A stretch of DNA of 64,000 nt from Beijerinckiaceae bacterium (GCA_947370975.1 CANBNG010000001.1:124001-188000); one strand, 5' to 3'. Positions 1-9,900 are shown, counted from the first letter of the stretch. Program-made: numbers and translations. The notes: generated by a model from the letters alone, not told the origin.

Positions 1-761
1 ACAATTCCAATGTGATGCTGGCGGGCGAAAAGGTGAAGGATCCGACCTTCGGGCTGGATGCACTCTGGATCGACCCGCTGGACCGGCTTCGCGCGCAGGC
101 CGGAAACTACACCGTCGTGGATCCGAGCACGGTCATCGCCACGCATCTCAACATGCTGCTGCGCCAGAACCTCACCGACCTGCTCGGACAAGATGACGTG
201 CAGGCCCTGCTCGATCATGTCGCCAAAAGCTCTCCGAGCCTTGTCAGCGGCATCATCCCCAAGGTGATTACGCTGGCCCTGCTCACGCAGGTGCTGAAGA
301 CGTTGCTGGCCGACCAGATCTCCATTGCCGACCTGCGCCGCATTCTCGAAGCCCTTGCAGGCGCAAAGAGCCGCGAGATCGACGACCTCGTGGACACGGC
401 GCGTATTGCGCTTGCCCCGATCATCGTCCAGCGCATCTGCGGCCCCAAGGAGGCTTTGTCGATCATCACGCTCGATCCGAGCCTCGAACAGATCATCATC
501 CAGAACGCGCGGGCCGGTGGCCGCGAGTCCGGGATGATCGAACCCGGCCTTGGCCGGAAACTTGTTGAATCCTTCCAGGAACAAGGCCGCGTGCTTGCGG
601 CGCAGGACAAGGCCCTCGTGGTCGTGACCTCGCCTCTGCTGCGACGCGACCTTGCATCGCTGGTTCGTCAGGCCGTGCCAGATGCGATCGTCCTGACATT
701 CAAAGAAGTGCCCGACACCAAACGCATCAATGTCGTCGCTGTGATTGGCGCCTCTGATTAG
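1..761 (+). CDS. flhA: FlhA, flagellar export gate protein, C-terminal part (5' truncated by window edge)
   Basis: The reading frame is open from the window edge (first full codon at base 3), so the visible GTG and ATG near 12-17 are internal codons. The roughly 250 residues match the cytoplasmic domain of FlhA, the nonameric ring of the flagellar type III export gate that docks chaperone-substrate complexes. Recognisable FlhA traits are the YTVVDPSTVIATHL stretch, an RQNLTDLLG-like segment near residue 55 and the VVDPS...VSGIIPK layout. The N-terminal membrane domain lies outside the window. The gene ends 10 bases before the flhF start and is probably co-transcribed with flhF, flhG and fliA. 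Confidence 0.95.
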   Translation, partial: NSNVMLAGEKVKDPTFGLDALWIDPLDRLRAQAGNYTVVDPSTVIATHLNMLLRQNLTDLLGQDDVQALLDHVAKSSPSLVSGIIPKVITLALLTQVLKTLLADQISIADLRRILEALAGAKSREIDDLVDTARIALAPIIVQRICGPKEALSIITLDPSLEQIIIQNARAGGRESGMIEPGLGRKLVESFQEQGRVLAAQDKALVVVTSPLLRRDLASLVRQAVPDAIVLTFKEVPDTKRINVVAVIGASD

Positions 762-771
762 TAGGATTGAG

Positions 772-1974
772 ATGTTGCAACGGATGAAAGTCTTTGCTGA
801 CGACAGCGTTGAAGCCATGGCTCAGATCACGCGTGAGCTGGGCGGTGACGCACGCATCTATTCGACGCGGCAGGTCAACGGCGGCATCGAAATCATCGCA
901 GGCCCAGACGAAGACGACAGCGACGCAGAAAAGATCAATGTGCCCGCCAAGCCGCGCATGACCAACGAGACGTTCAAATCGCTTCTCGATGGACCGCGCG
1001 GCCCCGCGCGCATCGATGAGCGCCCGAAGCGTCCGCAAAATCCGCAGCACATGCAGCGGGCGCAAGATCTGAAAAACACCCTGAACGCGCAAAACCTGCA
1101 ACGCAATGTCCAGCAAAAGCTCCCGGAAGCAGCGCCCATTAACGACGACCGTTTGCGCGCGCTTGAGGAGACGGTTGCCGAGCTGAAATCCATGATGCGG
1201 GCCGGGCAGATGGCCGATGGTCTGCGCGCGATTGGCGCTACGCCTGAATTGATCTCTGTCTTTCTGGCGCGCTCGGGCGCCCATGACGGTCAGGGCTCCG
1301 AACAGAAGTTCAGCGCCTTCCTCGCCCAGCGCCTGCACTATATCCGCCCGCCCTCGCCCGGCGGCTCGCTGCGCGTGATTGTGGCGGTTGGCCCCTCCGG
1401 CAGCGGCAAGACCACCCTGCTCGGCCAGATCGCCGCGCGCCTGCGGTTTGAAAATCCGGCCGCCCGGGTGGCTTTGGTGAATGCTGAAAACAACCGCATC
1501 GCACGCACCGACCAGTTGCGCGCCTACGGCCGCATTCTCGATGTGCCCGTCGTCGACATCGACAAGAGCGACGACCTTGGTGAGTTTTCACGCAGTGTGG
1601 ATTCGCAGCGCTCGGTTCTCATCGACATGCCTAGCAATCCGGAAGAATGCGCCAAGCTTCTGGAAACCATCCACGACAATGACGACGGAATGTCGCCCAT
1701 CACACGCATCGGCGTGGTGCCCGCCAACCTTTCGCCTGAGGCGATTGGCGAGCTGCTCGATCGTTATTCGAGCGTGGACGCCGTCGCGATCACGAAACTC
1801 AGCGAGTCGAGCCTCAGCATTCCTGCCATCGGCCAGCTCAGCCTGCGCAAGATGGGCATCGCCTATCTTTCCAAAAGCGCAAATCTGACGAGCGGTCTCG
1901 TCGAACCCGAATTCGGCGACCTGGAAGGCCTGATCCACACGGCTCTCCTCGCCGCAAGAAAGAAGACGAGTTGA
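772..1974 (+). CDS. flhF: FlhF, SRP-type GTPase for polar flagellum placement
   Basis: The 400-aa product has the three FlhF parts: a basic N-terminal segment (MKVFADDS..., GGDARIYSTR), a variable Asn/Gln/Pro-rich linker around residues 50-130, and an NG GTPase domain with P-loop GPSGSGKTT at about residues 207-215. FlhF is a membrane-associated GTPase that recruits the first basal-body parts to the cell pole. I chose ATG 772 because GTAGGA precedes it by about 6 bases and the N-terminus then matches the family. A TTG at 745 would overlap flhA and add nine unfamiliar residues. The switch region after the P-loop is divergent, with no clear DTAGR box, which may mean weaker GTP hydrolysis. The gene sits directly upstream of flhG, its usual partner. 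Confidence 0.93.
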   Translation: MLQRMKVFADDSVEAMAQITRELGGDARIYSTRQVNGGIEIIAGPDEDDSDAEKINVPAKPRMTNETFKSLLDGPRGPARIDERPKRPQNPQHMQRAQDLKNTLNAQNLQRNVQQKLPEAAPINDDRLRALEETVAELKSMMRAGQMADGLRAIGATPELISVFLARSGAHDGQGSEQKFSAFLAQRLHYIRPPSPGGSLRVIVAVGPSGSGKTTLLGQIAARLRFENPAARVALVNAENNRIARTDQLRAYGRILDVPVVDIDKSDDLGEFSRSVDSQRSVLIDMPSNPEECAKLLETIHDNDDGMSPITRIGVVPANLSPEAIGELLDRYSSVDAVAITKLSESSLSIPAIGQLSLRKMGIAYLSKSANLTSGLVEPEFGDLEGLIHTALLAARKKTS

Positions 1975-1976
1975 TC

Positions 1977-2807
1977 ATGAGCAACGACATGCAACCAGGC
2001 TGCGCGATTGCCGTGACCAGTGGAAAGGGCGGTGTTGGCAAGACCAACATCTCCGTCAATTTCGCGCTTGCCCTGAGCAAGCTCGGCAAGCGTGTCGTCC
2101 TGTTTGACGGCGATCTGGCTCTGGCAAATGCGCACATTCTGATGGGCGTCAATCCGGCGCGCACAGTGGTCGATGCGCTCAACGCCGACCTGCCGCTGAT
2201 CGACATCGCGATGGAGGGCCCAGGCGGCGTCAAGCTGATCTCGGGCGGCAGCGGGCTTGAGGGCATGCTCAACGTCTCAGGGCCCAATCGCCACAAGATC
2301 ATCATGGCCTTCAACGAGCTGGCGCGCGACGTCGATCACATTGTGGTCGATACGGCCGCCGGCATCGACGACAATGTCATCGACTTCGTGAACGCCTGCA
2401 ATCGCGTCATCGTGGTTGTGGTGGGCGAGCCCTCGGCCTTTATCGACGCCTATGCCTGCATCAAGGTCTTGAGCCAGTCCGGCCGCATGTCGCATTTCGA
2501 CATTGTCGTGAACCGCGCGCGTGACGACGCGCATGGCCGGGACGTTTTCAAGCGCTTCAAAGGCATCGTCGATCGGTTCCTGACCGCCAACATCTATCAT
2601 GTCGCGACCATCCCAGAAGACGATCAGATCAACTCCAGCATCAGCCGCTGCGAGCCGGTCGTTCTTTCATATCCGGGATCGAAGTCGGCACGCGCCATCG
2701 AGGGGCTTGCGGCCTTGATCTCAAGCCCGCAGGCGACGCCCGCGAACGAAGACCCGGAAGCCATCTTCGCGCGCCGCAGCAGCGTGCTTGACGAGAGGCG
2801 CGTTTGA
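1977..2807 (+). CDS. flhG: FlhG (FleN/YlxH), MinD-like ATPase limiting flagellar number
   Basis: This 276-aa MinD/ParA-family ATPase has the deviant Walker A motif GKGGVGKT at residues 16-23, a signature lysine at 17, FDGDLALANAH (Walker A'), and VVDTAAG (Walker B) around residue 122. FlhG counterbalances FlhF, controlling flagellar number and C-ring assembly; in several species it also antagonises the sigma-54 activator FlrA/FleQ. ATG 1977 was chosen because the TTG at 1971 lies across the flhF stop. The C-terminus is not clearly a membrane-targeting helix. Its 3' end overlaps the fliA start by 4 bases, so translation is probably coupled. Confidence 0.93.
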   Translation: MSNDMQPGCAIAVTSGKGGVGKTNISVNFALALSKLGKRVVLFDGDLALANAHILMGVNPARTVVDALNADLPLIDIAMEGPGGVKLISGGSGLEGMLNVSGPNRHKIIMAFNELARDVDHIVVDTAAGIDDNVIDFVNACNRVIVVVVGEPSAFIDAYACIKVLSQSGRMSHFDIVVNRARDDAHGRDVFKRFKGIVDRFLTANIYHVATIPEDDQINSSISRCEPVVLSYPGSKSARAIEGLAALISSPQATPANEDPEAIFARRSSVLDERRV

Positions 2808-3529
2808 CACCCGGACACCCCTACGTGGCACAGACACTAGACCCGCGGGACATTGCAGAACGTGTTCGCTCACATCTGCAATTGGTGCGCAAGATCGCGT
2901 GGCAGACGCATGGCCGCGTGCGGGATCTGTTCGAGATCGATGACCTGATCCAGATTGGCATGGTGGCGCTCATCGAGGCCGCACAACGCTTTCAGGATAC
3001 CGGCCAGGCGAGCTTCAGTGGCTATGCGGCGACCCGCGTGCGCGGCACATTGACGGACCATCTGCGCAAGCACCTCACGCTGACACGCCTGGGTGTCCAG
3101 CGCCGCGACCAGATTACTGCCGCCGAAACCGCCGTGAAAGCGGCGGGCGGTGACCCGACAAAAGCTGAACTCGTCGCCGAACACCTCGGCGTGCCGCTGG
3201 CCCAATTGCAGGCCTGGCGCGAGAAAGCCGTGTCAGTGCGCAACAAGTCGCTCGATGAAGTTTATGACGATCACTCCGTGTGGTTTGTCGATGAAGGCCA
3301 CACGCCCGAAAGCGCGATCGTCGCCGATGAATTGCGCGTCAATCTCGCCAAACACCTCAAGCGGCTCAAGGAGCGCGAAGCTCTGGTGCTGCAGCTCTAT
3401 TTTGTTGAAGAGCTGAACCTTGAGGAAATCGGCGAGGTTCTCTCGGTGACAGTGGGCCGCGTGTCGCAGCTCAAGAAAGCCGCCCTGTCACAATTGCGCA
3501 CCTGGATGCAGGAAGCCGACGACGACTGA
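2804..3529 (+). CDS. fliA: FliA, flagellar sigma-28 factor
   Basis: This 241-aa sigma-70 family member lacks region 1 and has region 2 (FEIDDLIQIGMVALIEAA then FSGYAATRVRGTLTDHLRK), region 3 (PTKAELVAEHLGV) and region 4 helix-turn-helix (LEEIGEVLSVTVGRVSQLKK, residues about 205-225). This is the FliA/RpoF layout. FliA transcribes late flagellar genes such as flagellins, and four matching TAAA-N15-GCCGTCTT promoters lie upstream of the flagellin genes at 24.9-29.2 kb. The start is TTG at 2804, overlapping the flhG stop (TTGA), supported by GAGAGG five bases upstream. A GTG at 2825 is the alternative. FliA is not universal in alphaproteobacteria, which makes its presence informative. No FlgM anti-sigma gene was recognised in the window. 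Confidence 0.92.
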   Translation: MTPGHPYVAQTLDPRDIAERVRSHLQLVRKIAWQTHGRVRDLFEIDDLIQIGMVALIEAAQRFQDTGQASFSGYAATRVRGTLTDHLRKHLTLTRLGVQRRDQITAAETAVKAAGGDPTKAELVAEHLGVPLAQLQAWREKAVSVRNKSLDEVYDDHSVWFVDEGHTPESAIVADELRVNLAKHLKRLKEREALVLQLYFVEELNLEEIGEVLSVTVGRVSQLKKAALSQLRTWMQEADDD

Positions 3530-3607
3530 CCAAGCCGGGCGGATCAGATTGTTGAACCAGATCACACAAGTCATTGGTAATAAGGCGTTTTAAATACACC
3601 CGCGCAC

Positions 3608-3623
3608 TGGCACATGAATTGCT
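3608..3623 (+). promoter_or_regulatory. sigma-54 promoter of the hook-basal-body paralogue / fliL operon
   Basis: TGGCAC-N5-TTGCT, with GG at 3609-3610 and GC at 3621-3622 separated by exactly 10 bases, matches the -24/-12 consensus. The expected transcript start is about 3634, 44 bases before the ATG of the next gene. It lies in the 148-base gap after fliA. Confidence 0.88.
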
Positions 3624-3677
3624 GGTCTGGCTGCAGAAAACGTCGATACGCGCTGCGTAACCCAAGGCCATACCCTG

Positions 3678-4499
3678 ATGATGAAAATTTCACTGACCGG
3701 CGTCTCGGTAGCCTCGCGCGATTTGAACGTGATTTCAAACAACCTCGCCAATGCGATGACGACGGGCTTCAAGCGCTCGATTTCGCAGATCAACGATTTT
3801 GTCGCCTCCAGCCAGTCGGGTCGGCCTGACATCGAAGTCGGCCAGGGCGCGCTGACACAGGAAGTGCGCCGCAGCCTGCAACAGGGCGCGTTGCAGCAGA
3901 CCGACAACAAGATGGATCTGGCGCTTTCGGGCGCGGGCTATTTCACCTTCGGCGACGCCGCGACCACAGGCGATATGGCTTATAAATACAGCCGCGCCGG
4001 CAAGCTGAGCCTCGACGCGACGGGCGCCATCACCGATCAGGGCGGCTCGCCGCTGCTTGGTCTCCCCGTGATGAGCGGCGGCGTGATTGGCATGACACCC
4101 CAGCCGATCAACGTCAGCAGCGCGGTCGGCGGCGACCTCACGAAAATTCAGTCGATCTCGATCGACACCCACGGCGTCGTCAGCGTTCAATCCGTCGATG
4201 GCCGGACCACCAAGGTTGCGGCTCTGGCGATTGCCAATTTCCGCAACGAGCAAGGCCTGAAAAGCATCGGCGGCGCACAGCTGACCGAGACCGACAATTC
4301 GGGCGCGCCTGAATACAGCCAGGCGGGACGCAATGGCATGGGCGAAATCAAGCAGGGCACGCTTGAGACCTCAAACGTCGACATGACGGGGGAAATGCTG
4401 CGCATGATTCAGGCGCAGCAGGCCTATAACGGCAATGCGCGCGCCCTCCAGACCACGTCGGAAATGTTGCGCTCGACCATCGAGACCCTGACCCGATAG
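3678..4499 (+). CDS. FlgE/F/G-family hook-basal-body protein, extra paralogue
   Basis: The 273-aa product has the rod/hook family architecture: N-terminal motif LNVISNNLANAMTTGFKRS (about residues 16-34), a beta-rich middle, and a C-terminal helix with GTLETSNVDMTGEMLRMIQAQQAYNGNAR. These ends pack as coiled coils in the axial structure. Dedicated flgE, flgF and flgG copies exist in the long operon downstream, so this is an additional member. Its length suits FlgF/FlgG better than a hook protein. It has its own sigma-54 promoter at 3608-3623 and is followed by a small unknown gene and fliL. A second ATG at 3681 is equally possible as start. The exact role (proximal rod, scaffold or spare) cannot be told from sequence. 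Confidence 0.85.
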   Translation: MMKISLTGVSVASRDLNVISNNLANAMTTGFKRSISQINDFVASSQSGRPDIEVGQGALTQEVRRSLQQGALQQTDNKMDLALSGAGYFTFGDAATTGDMAYKYSRAGKLSLDATGAITDQGGSPLLGLPVMSGGVIGMTPQPINVSSAVGGDLTKIQSISIDTHGVVSVQSVDGRTTKVAALAIANFRNEQGLKSIGGAQLTETDNSGAPEYSQAGRNGMGEIKQGTLETSNVDMTGEMLRMIQAQQAYNGNARALQTTSEMLRSTIETLTR

Positions 4500-4509
4500 G
4501 TCCGTGGCC

Positions 4510-4752
4510 ATGAGCGCGGCCCGATCAATGCGAGGATCGACGGTGACCGAAGAAGAGTTCCTGCGCTCGCTCGAACAATTGCTCGCGGCCTGCCCCGCCT
4601 ATGTCATCGACCGCATCGAGCAGCGCGGCGATATCGTGCTGCGTCGGAAAGCAACGCCGAGCGACACCGCGCGCGCGCAAAATATGGCGCTCGCCTTTCA
4701 AAGCCTGATGAGGGCTGATCCGAAGAAGCCCCGCGGGGGCGGTTGGCTCTGA
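4510..4752 (+). CDS. Small unknown protein between rod-type protein and FliL
   Basis: This 80-aa, charged, probably cytoplasmic protein has no recognised domain, signal peptide or membrane segment. The middle (VTEEEFLRSLEQLLAACPAYVIDRIEQRG) predicts helices; the C-terminus is basic and Gly/Pro-rich (PKKPRGGGWL). ATG 4510 is preferred over GTG 4504 because of the spacing from TAGG at 4496-4499. Its stop overlaps the fliL start (TGATG), so it belongs to the flagellar operon and is probably translationally coupled to fliL. It does not look like FlgM, FlgN or FliE. Confidence 0.6.
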   Translation: MSAARSMRGSTVTEEEFLRSLEQLLAACPAYVIDRIEQRGDIVLRRKATPSDTARAQNMALAFQSLMRADPKKPRGGGWL

Positions 4753-5291
4753 TGGTCAAGAAAATACTGGCTGCCCTTACCGGCCCCTTCGCCATCGCCT
4801 TTGGCGGCACGATCTGCCTGCTCATCGGCCTCGCGGCCGGCCTGTTCATTGCCGATAAGATGGAAGCAGCCGAACAGCTGCGCAAGAAGATCGAAAAGCA
4901 AGCCGCAGAAGATGCCCTCAAGCCGCCGCCCCTGCCCCAGCTGGTGCGCGAAGAGCCCGATGGACCAAGCCCCTTCGAGCCGCTTTACGTATCGCTCGGC
5001 GATGAAATGATGTCGAACCTGCCGGCGCGCGGACGTGCGCTTCTCACCGACATCGCCTTGATGACGCAGCGCGGGCCACTTGCCGAGCAAATGATGAAGT
5101 CCGAGGTTATGCCGCTGCGCGCCATGGCGCTCAGCCTCATCTCCGAACTCTCGCTCGACACTGCGACGAGCCCCGATGGCTCAAAAATCATGGCCGCCCG
5201 GATGCTGGCAGCAATGAATGTCTATTTGCGCGGACGCTACAACATCACGCCTATCGACGCAGTCCTCGTGAAGAGCTTCTACGTCCAATAA
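4752..5291 (+). CDS. fliL: FliL-like stator/basal-body associated membrane protein
   Basis: The 179-aa product has one N-terminal membrane segment at about residues 14-34, a Pro-rich/charged linker (KPPPLPQLVREEPDG), and a periplasmic domain beginning FEPLYVSLGDEMMSNL and ending in VDAVLVKSFYVQ-like residues, the usual FliL ending. FliL rings surround or stabilise MotAB stators. ATG 4752 overlaps the previous stop by one base. The gene is last in the short sigma-54 operon, 26 bases before the next sigma-54 promoter. Similarity is by layout and ends; the middle is divergent. Confidence 0.75.
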   Translation: MVKKILAALTGPFAIAFGGTICLLIGLAAGLFIADKMEAAEQLRKKIEKQAAEDALKPPPLPQLVREEPDGPSPFEPLYVSLGDEMMSNLPARGRALLTDIALMTQRGPLAEQMMKSEVMPLRAMALSLISELSLDTATSPDGSKIMAARMLAAMNVYLRGRYNITPIDAVLVKSFYVQ

Positions 5292-5317
5292 GTATCTGAT
5301 ATAGAAGGCTTTTACAG

Positions 5318-5333
5318 TGGCACAAAACTTGCT
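5318..5333 (+). promoter_or_regulatory. sigma-54 promoter of the flgB-flgL operon
   Basis: TGGCAC-N5-TTGCT with the GG (5319-5320) and GC (5331-5332) pairs separated by 10 bases; a perfect consensus core. Predicted start about 5344, leaving a 26-base leader to the flgB ATG at 5370. A run of mostly adjacent genes up to flgL at 20604 suggests it drives about 15 kb of transcript. Confidence 0.9.
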
Positions 5334-5369
5334 GATTAACGGAACGTAGTTTCAGGACGTGTGACAGCA

Positions 5370-5756
5370 ATGAACGCGATCGAGCAATATCTCAGTCCCC
5401 ATACGACGGCGCTTTCGCTGCGCCAGAAGCGTATGGAAATTCTTGCAGGCAATATCGCCAATGCCGGCACGCCGAACTTCAAGGCGCGCGACATCGATTT
5501 CGCCACCGCCTACACGCAGCAGATGAGCGGCACGAATTCGCTGGCCGTCAGCAACCCGCAGCATATTTCAAGCAGCACGGGCGGCGCGCCCGAGACGCTG
5601 TTTCGCACGCCGCTTTCGGCATCGCTGGATGGCAACACTGTCGAACTGCATGTCGAGCAATTGCAGTTTGCCGAAAACGCCACCCGCTACGAAGCCTCGC
5701 TTCAATTCCTGAATGACCGCATCCACGGTCTTCGCAGCGCGCTGAGAGGCGAGTGA
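5370..5756 (+). CDS. flgB: FlgB, proximal rod protein
   Basis: This 128-aa rod protein has the N-terminal rod motif (RQKRMEILAGNIANAGTPN, residues about 18-36) and a C-terminal helix (LQFAENATRYEASLQFLNDRIHGLRSALRG). FlgB is the first rod layer, contacting the MS ring through FliE. ATG 5370 is preferred over GTG 5361, which lies only 2 bases after the AGGAC ribosome-binding sequence. The stop overlaps the flgC start (TGATG). It is the first gene after the sigma-54 promoter at 5318-5333. Confidence 0.93.
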   Translation: MNAIEQYLSPHTTALSLRQKRMEILAGNIANAGTPNFKARDIDFATAYTQQMSGTNSLAVSNPQHISSSTGGAPETLFRTPLSASLDGNTVELHVEQLQFAENATRYEASLQFLNDRIHGLRSALRGE

Positions 5757-6169
5757 TGAAGAACCTCACGATCTTTGACATCACCAGCCGCGCCATGTCC
5801 GCGCAGCAGACGCGCCTGAACACGATTGCCAGCAATCTGGCCAATGCGCAGACGATCTCGGGCTCGCCCGAGACCGCCTATCGCGCGCTGCGCCCGGTCT
5901 TCGAAACGGAATATCCCGACTTCAAGGTGGGCAGCGGCATAGCCACTGTCGGCGCGGTGGATGTGCAGCGCTCGACGGCTCCGCCCGAGAAGCGTTACTC
6001 GCCAAACCATCCGATGGCGGACAAGGAAGGCTACATCTACGCATCCAATGTCGACACCAACGAAGAGATGGTCGACATGATGGAAGCCTCCCGCCAGTAC
6101 CAGAACAACATCGAGGTCCTGTCGACCGCGAAATCACTCATGCTGAAGACTCTCAGCGTCGGCAAGTAG
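5756..6169 (+). CDS. flgC: FlgC, proximal rod protein
   Basis: The 137-aa product begins with the rod motif SAQQTRLNTIASNLANAQTI, contains the FlgC-specific segment RYSPNHPMADKEGYIYASNVDTNEEMVDMM, and ends with a coiled-coil helix (SRQYQNNIEVLSTAKSLMLKTL). ATG 5756 overlaps the flgB stop. In many alphaproteobacteria fliE follows flgC; here flgD follows after 10 bases and no fliE is seen in the window. Confidence 0.94.
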   Translation: MKNLTIFDITSRAMSAQQTRLNTIASNLANAQTISGSPETAYRALRPVFETEYPDFKVGSGIATVGAVDVQRSTAPPEKRYSPNHPMADKEGYIYASNVDTNEEMVDMMEASRQYQNNIEVLSTAKSLMLKTLSVGK

Positions 6170-6179
6170 GAGGGCAATC

Positions 6180-6878
6180 ATGTCCGATATTAGCGCAACA
6201 TCGCAGCAAACACTGGACGCCCTGCTCGCCAAGCTCGGCGCCAAGAAGCTGTCCACGAGTACCTCGACGCCGAAATCCACGCTGGGCCAGGAAGACTTTC
6301 TGAAGCTGATGACAGCACAGATGTCCCATCAGGATCCCTTCCAGCCGCAGACGAACGACCAGATGATTGCGCAAATGGCGCAGTTCTCGACCGTGACCGG
6401 CATTACGCAGCTCAACAACACGATGTCGGGCCTTGCGACGCAGATCTCCGACAACCGCATCGCAACGGCGGCCAATTTTGTCGGCAAGACCGTGCTGGTT
6501 CCCGGCAATGTGGCAATGGCTGACAGCAGCGGCGCGATCAGCGGTGCAGTTGATCTGCCGAGCGACGCGACGGGCCTGACGATCCAGATCACCAAGGAAA
6601 ATGGCGAGCTCGTCAAATCCATGGATCTTGGCGCCAATGCCGCCGGCCTCGTGGGCTTTGACTGGGATGGCAAGAATGCAGCGGGCGCTTCGGTCGGCCA
6701 GGCTCGCTATCACGTCAAGGCGCTGATGACGACGGGTGGCAAGCAGACCGCGACCACGACAGACGTCTACGCCCCGATCATCTCGGCTGCGGTTCCCGCC
6801 ACGGGCGCCGACCAGACGGTGACGGTCGACGGTGTCGGCGTCGTCAAAATGTCCGATATCCGCGCTTTCAAGTACTGA
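6180..6878 (+). CDS. flgD: FlgD, hook-capping / hook assembly scaffold protein
   Basis: The 232-aa FlgD carries the conserved N-terminal block LGQEDFLKLMTAQMSHQDPFQPQTN-like (residues about 36-60, including the QDP hallmark) followed by the QMAQFSTVTG segment, then an FnIII/tudor-like core (WDGKNAAGASVGQARYHVKA). FlgD caps the growing hook and is exported by the flagellar type III system. A strong AGGAGGG precedes the ATG. It lies directly upstream of the giant flgE, whose polymerisation it would cap; its own size is ordinary. Confidence 0.94.
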   Translation: MSDISATSQQTLDALLAKLGAKKLSTSTSTPKSTLGQEDFLKLMTAQMSHQDPFQPQTNDQMIAQMAQFSTVTGITQLNNTMSGLATQISDNRIATAANFVGKTVLVPGNVAMADSSGAISGAVDLPSDATGLTIQITKENGELVKSMDLGANAAGLVGFDWDGKNAAGASVGQARYHVKALMTTGGKQTATTTDVYAPIISAAVPATGADQTVTVDGVGVVKMSDIRAFKY

Positions 6879-6929
6879 GCGCAGCTTTCGACCTGAACTT
6901 CCACTCGACCCAGTAGGCGAGAATCGAAA

Positions 6930-9900
6930 ATGTCATTTTATACCGCTCTTACCGGCCTTAACGGCGCCCAGGCGGATATCGCCGCGATCTCGAACAATAT
7001 CGCGAACGTCGGGACAACCGGCTTCAAACGGTCGCGTGCAGAATTCGGCGACATTTTCGCAACCTCGCCTTTGCAGGCGGCAAGCTCCGCCATCGGCTCT
7101 GGCACGATCCTGAAGTCGATCAAGCAGCAGTTCACGCAGGGCAATATCGAGTCCAGCCTGAACGCGCTCGATCTGGCGATCTCGGGTCAGGGCTTCTTTG
7201 CCCTGAAGCCCAGCCTGACATCGACGCAGACGGTGTTTACCCGCAACGGCTCCTTCAGCGTCAACAACGACCGTTACGTTGTCGACTCTCAGGGCCAGCT
7301 CCTGCAGGTCTTCCCTGTCAACGCCGACGGCTCGGTCATTGCGACGGGCGCTCAATCGGCCAAGAACTTGCAGCTGCCCACCACCTCGGGCCTGCCCAAA
7401 GCCTCGCAGACAATTCAGCTCGGCCTGAACCTGCCTGCCGACGCGACGATCATTCCCAACAGTGCCACCTATTCAAAGAGCAACCCCTACGTCTTCGACA
7501 AGACCAATGCCGCGACCTATAATCAGTCAACGTCGATCACGATCTATGACTCGCTCGGCAATCCCACGATTGCCACGATCTATTATGTGAAGACCAGCAA
7601 CGCGACCGAAGCCTCGCCCACAAACAAGTGGCAGACGCATGTGTTCGTGGGCGACCGCGAAGTCACGCCGCAGCTCATCACCGCCAAGGACGATCAGGGC
7701 CGCACCGCCTATATCAACAAGTTCGGCACGATTACTTACGCGCCCCAGACGATCGATCCTACCTTCAACTCCGCCGCAGCGCATCCGCTCTTCAAGCAGG
7801 ATGACCAGACCAACAAGCTGCCCTCGACGGCGGCCAGTATCGCCGGCGCGATCATCAAGACGAGCGGCTTCGATTTCGGCGATACCGACGCCAACAAGGT
7901 GGTCATTGTCACCGATCCTGCTCATTACAAGGATACGCGTGAGGGTTCCTCGACAAACACTCCGCCCTCATATTGGGGCACGGACATGTTTACGATTTCG
8001 GTCGACGGTTCGGCCCCGCAATCGATCAGCGTCAACGCCGGCACCTACACGGGAACGCAGCTCGCATCGGAATTGACGCGCGCTGTGAACGAAAAGTTCG
8101 GTGGCGCCCATTATTTCAAGATTATCGACACCTATCGCAAAGACGGTGGTGGCGTTGTTCCGGGCAATGACGTCATCCAGCTTAACCTTTCGATGCTTTC
8201 GGAAGACGGCTCACCTATCACGATGGCAAACCCGATTGAAATCGACCTTCTGGGCACTGCAGGATCGTCTGGAACTCCTCAGGTTGGGGGAAGTCCGGCA
8301 GCTGCTAACAAACTGCAGCTGACGCGCGATCAACTCGTGACCCTCGCCCAGACCAAACTGAACGACGCTCTGAACCTGCGGCATCTTGAGTTCGGTAAGC
8401 CGCCCTCTTGGCCCAATTCCGAAACTCCCCCGATCAAGGTGGGGTATGATGTGGCTTCCCGCTCGCTGACGTTCACTGTCGACCCTGCTCAGATGGGCCC
8501 GGACGCAAACGAACCAACCAGCCGCTTCAATAGCATCCAGGTCTATAACCCGACAGATCTCGTCAATGATTTGGGTATTCCGCCCAAGACGACCAGTACG
8601 GATTCCTTGATCCGCGCGAATACACTGTGGTCTGGAAACGCGGCTCTCCCGGGAGGCGACCCTGTCGTCGATCCGCGCGAACAGCGTACGGGAATTCAGG
8701 TGGCCTATAATAAGGACACTCGTCAATTCTCGTTCAGCTCGGGCTCGACCGGTGAAGCGTCACTTGTGACCGTTGGCCGCGCTGTGCTTGCAACGGCGAA
8801 CGATAAACAACCCCAAATTGACAGCTACGACCTCAGTACGTTGCCCTTCGACAAGAATCAGACGGTTTCTCTGGAAGTGGATGGTCGGGAAATAACCTAT
8901 AATTATATGGCGCCGACTGGCAATTTGGCGTCTGACTCGACTGCCTTTATGGCTGGAATTCAGCAGAAAATACCGGTGACGTTCAGTCCTGCAGGCGAGG
9001 TGCAGGCTGGAACGACGACGTCGTCGGAAATTCAGTCGCTGAACGTATTCGGCAAGCTGATGTATGGCGACGAGTTTAATTTGAAACTTGCGCCTGCTCC
9101 AGGTGTAGACCCTGTCGACGTGCACATTGGTCCGCTGGAAATCAATCCAGGCGATGATACCACTACACGCCTCAACAAGTTTACTGCAGCCATCAACGCC
9201 GGAATTGCCGCGTATAACGCCATCACAACTGGACGTAAGGTCGCGGTCCTCGCGACACCCGTCGAAAACCAAATCACCTTTACATATGATGCGCTTCTCG
9301 CACCTGGCCTTGTGTCGGGCATGGTGTCGATTAAGCAGACGATGCGCGGAACGGATGCCAGCTTCGGCATCGTCCAAGGGGGTACGGCGTCCGTTGTGGC
9401 GGGCTCGGTTGCAGCGCCGACCACATTTACGTCGACGATCACGCCAACGCCCGCAGTCGGCGATAAATACACAATTACGCTTCCGGGGCTTTCGTCTCCG
9501 GTAGCTCTGACGCTCACGGCGGAAGGCGTTGATGGACTGGTTGCGGCTGCAAATCTTGATGCTTCACTGAGTGCGCTTGTCACTTTCACGGGTGCGGGCG
9601 GCGTGCTGACAGGAACATTCAAAGCGAACGGTGCGCAAGCCGGGGACTTCAAGGTCTCTAAAAATATCCAGACCATCACCGCCACAGTTGCAACACCCGG
9701 GGCGGTTGGTACGGCTGAAATTTTCAACGCCGCCATCAGTCCCGCGCCTGTAGCGGGAGATACGTTCTCGATCAAAGTTCCAGGTCAGGCAGCTGCTGTT
9801 ACGCTTACATTGGCGACTTCCGGCGGTATTGATGCGCTTGTCACGACCGCGAATAACAACGCCACTCTCAGTGCCCTTGTGACATTTTCGAATGTAGCCG

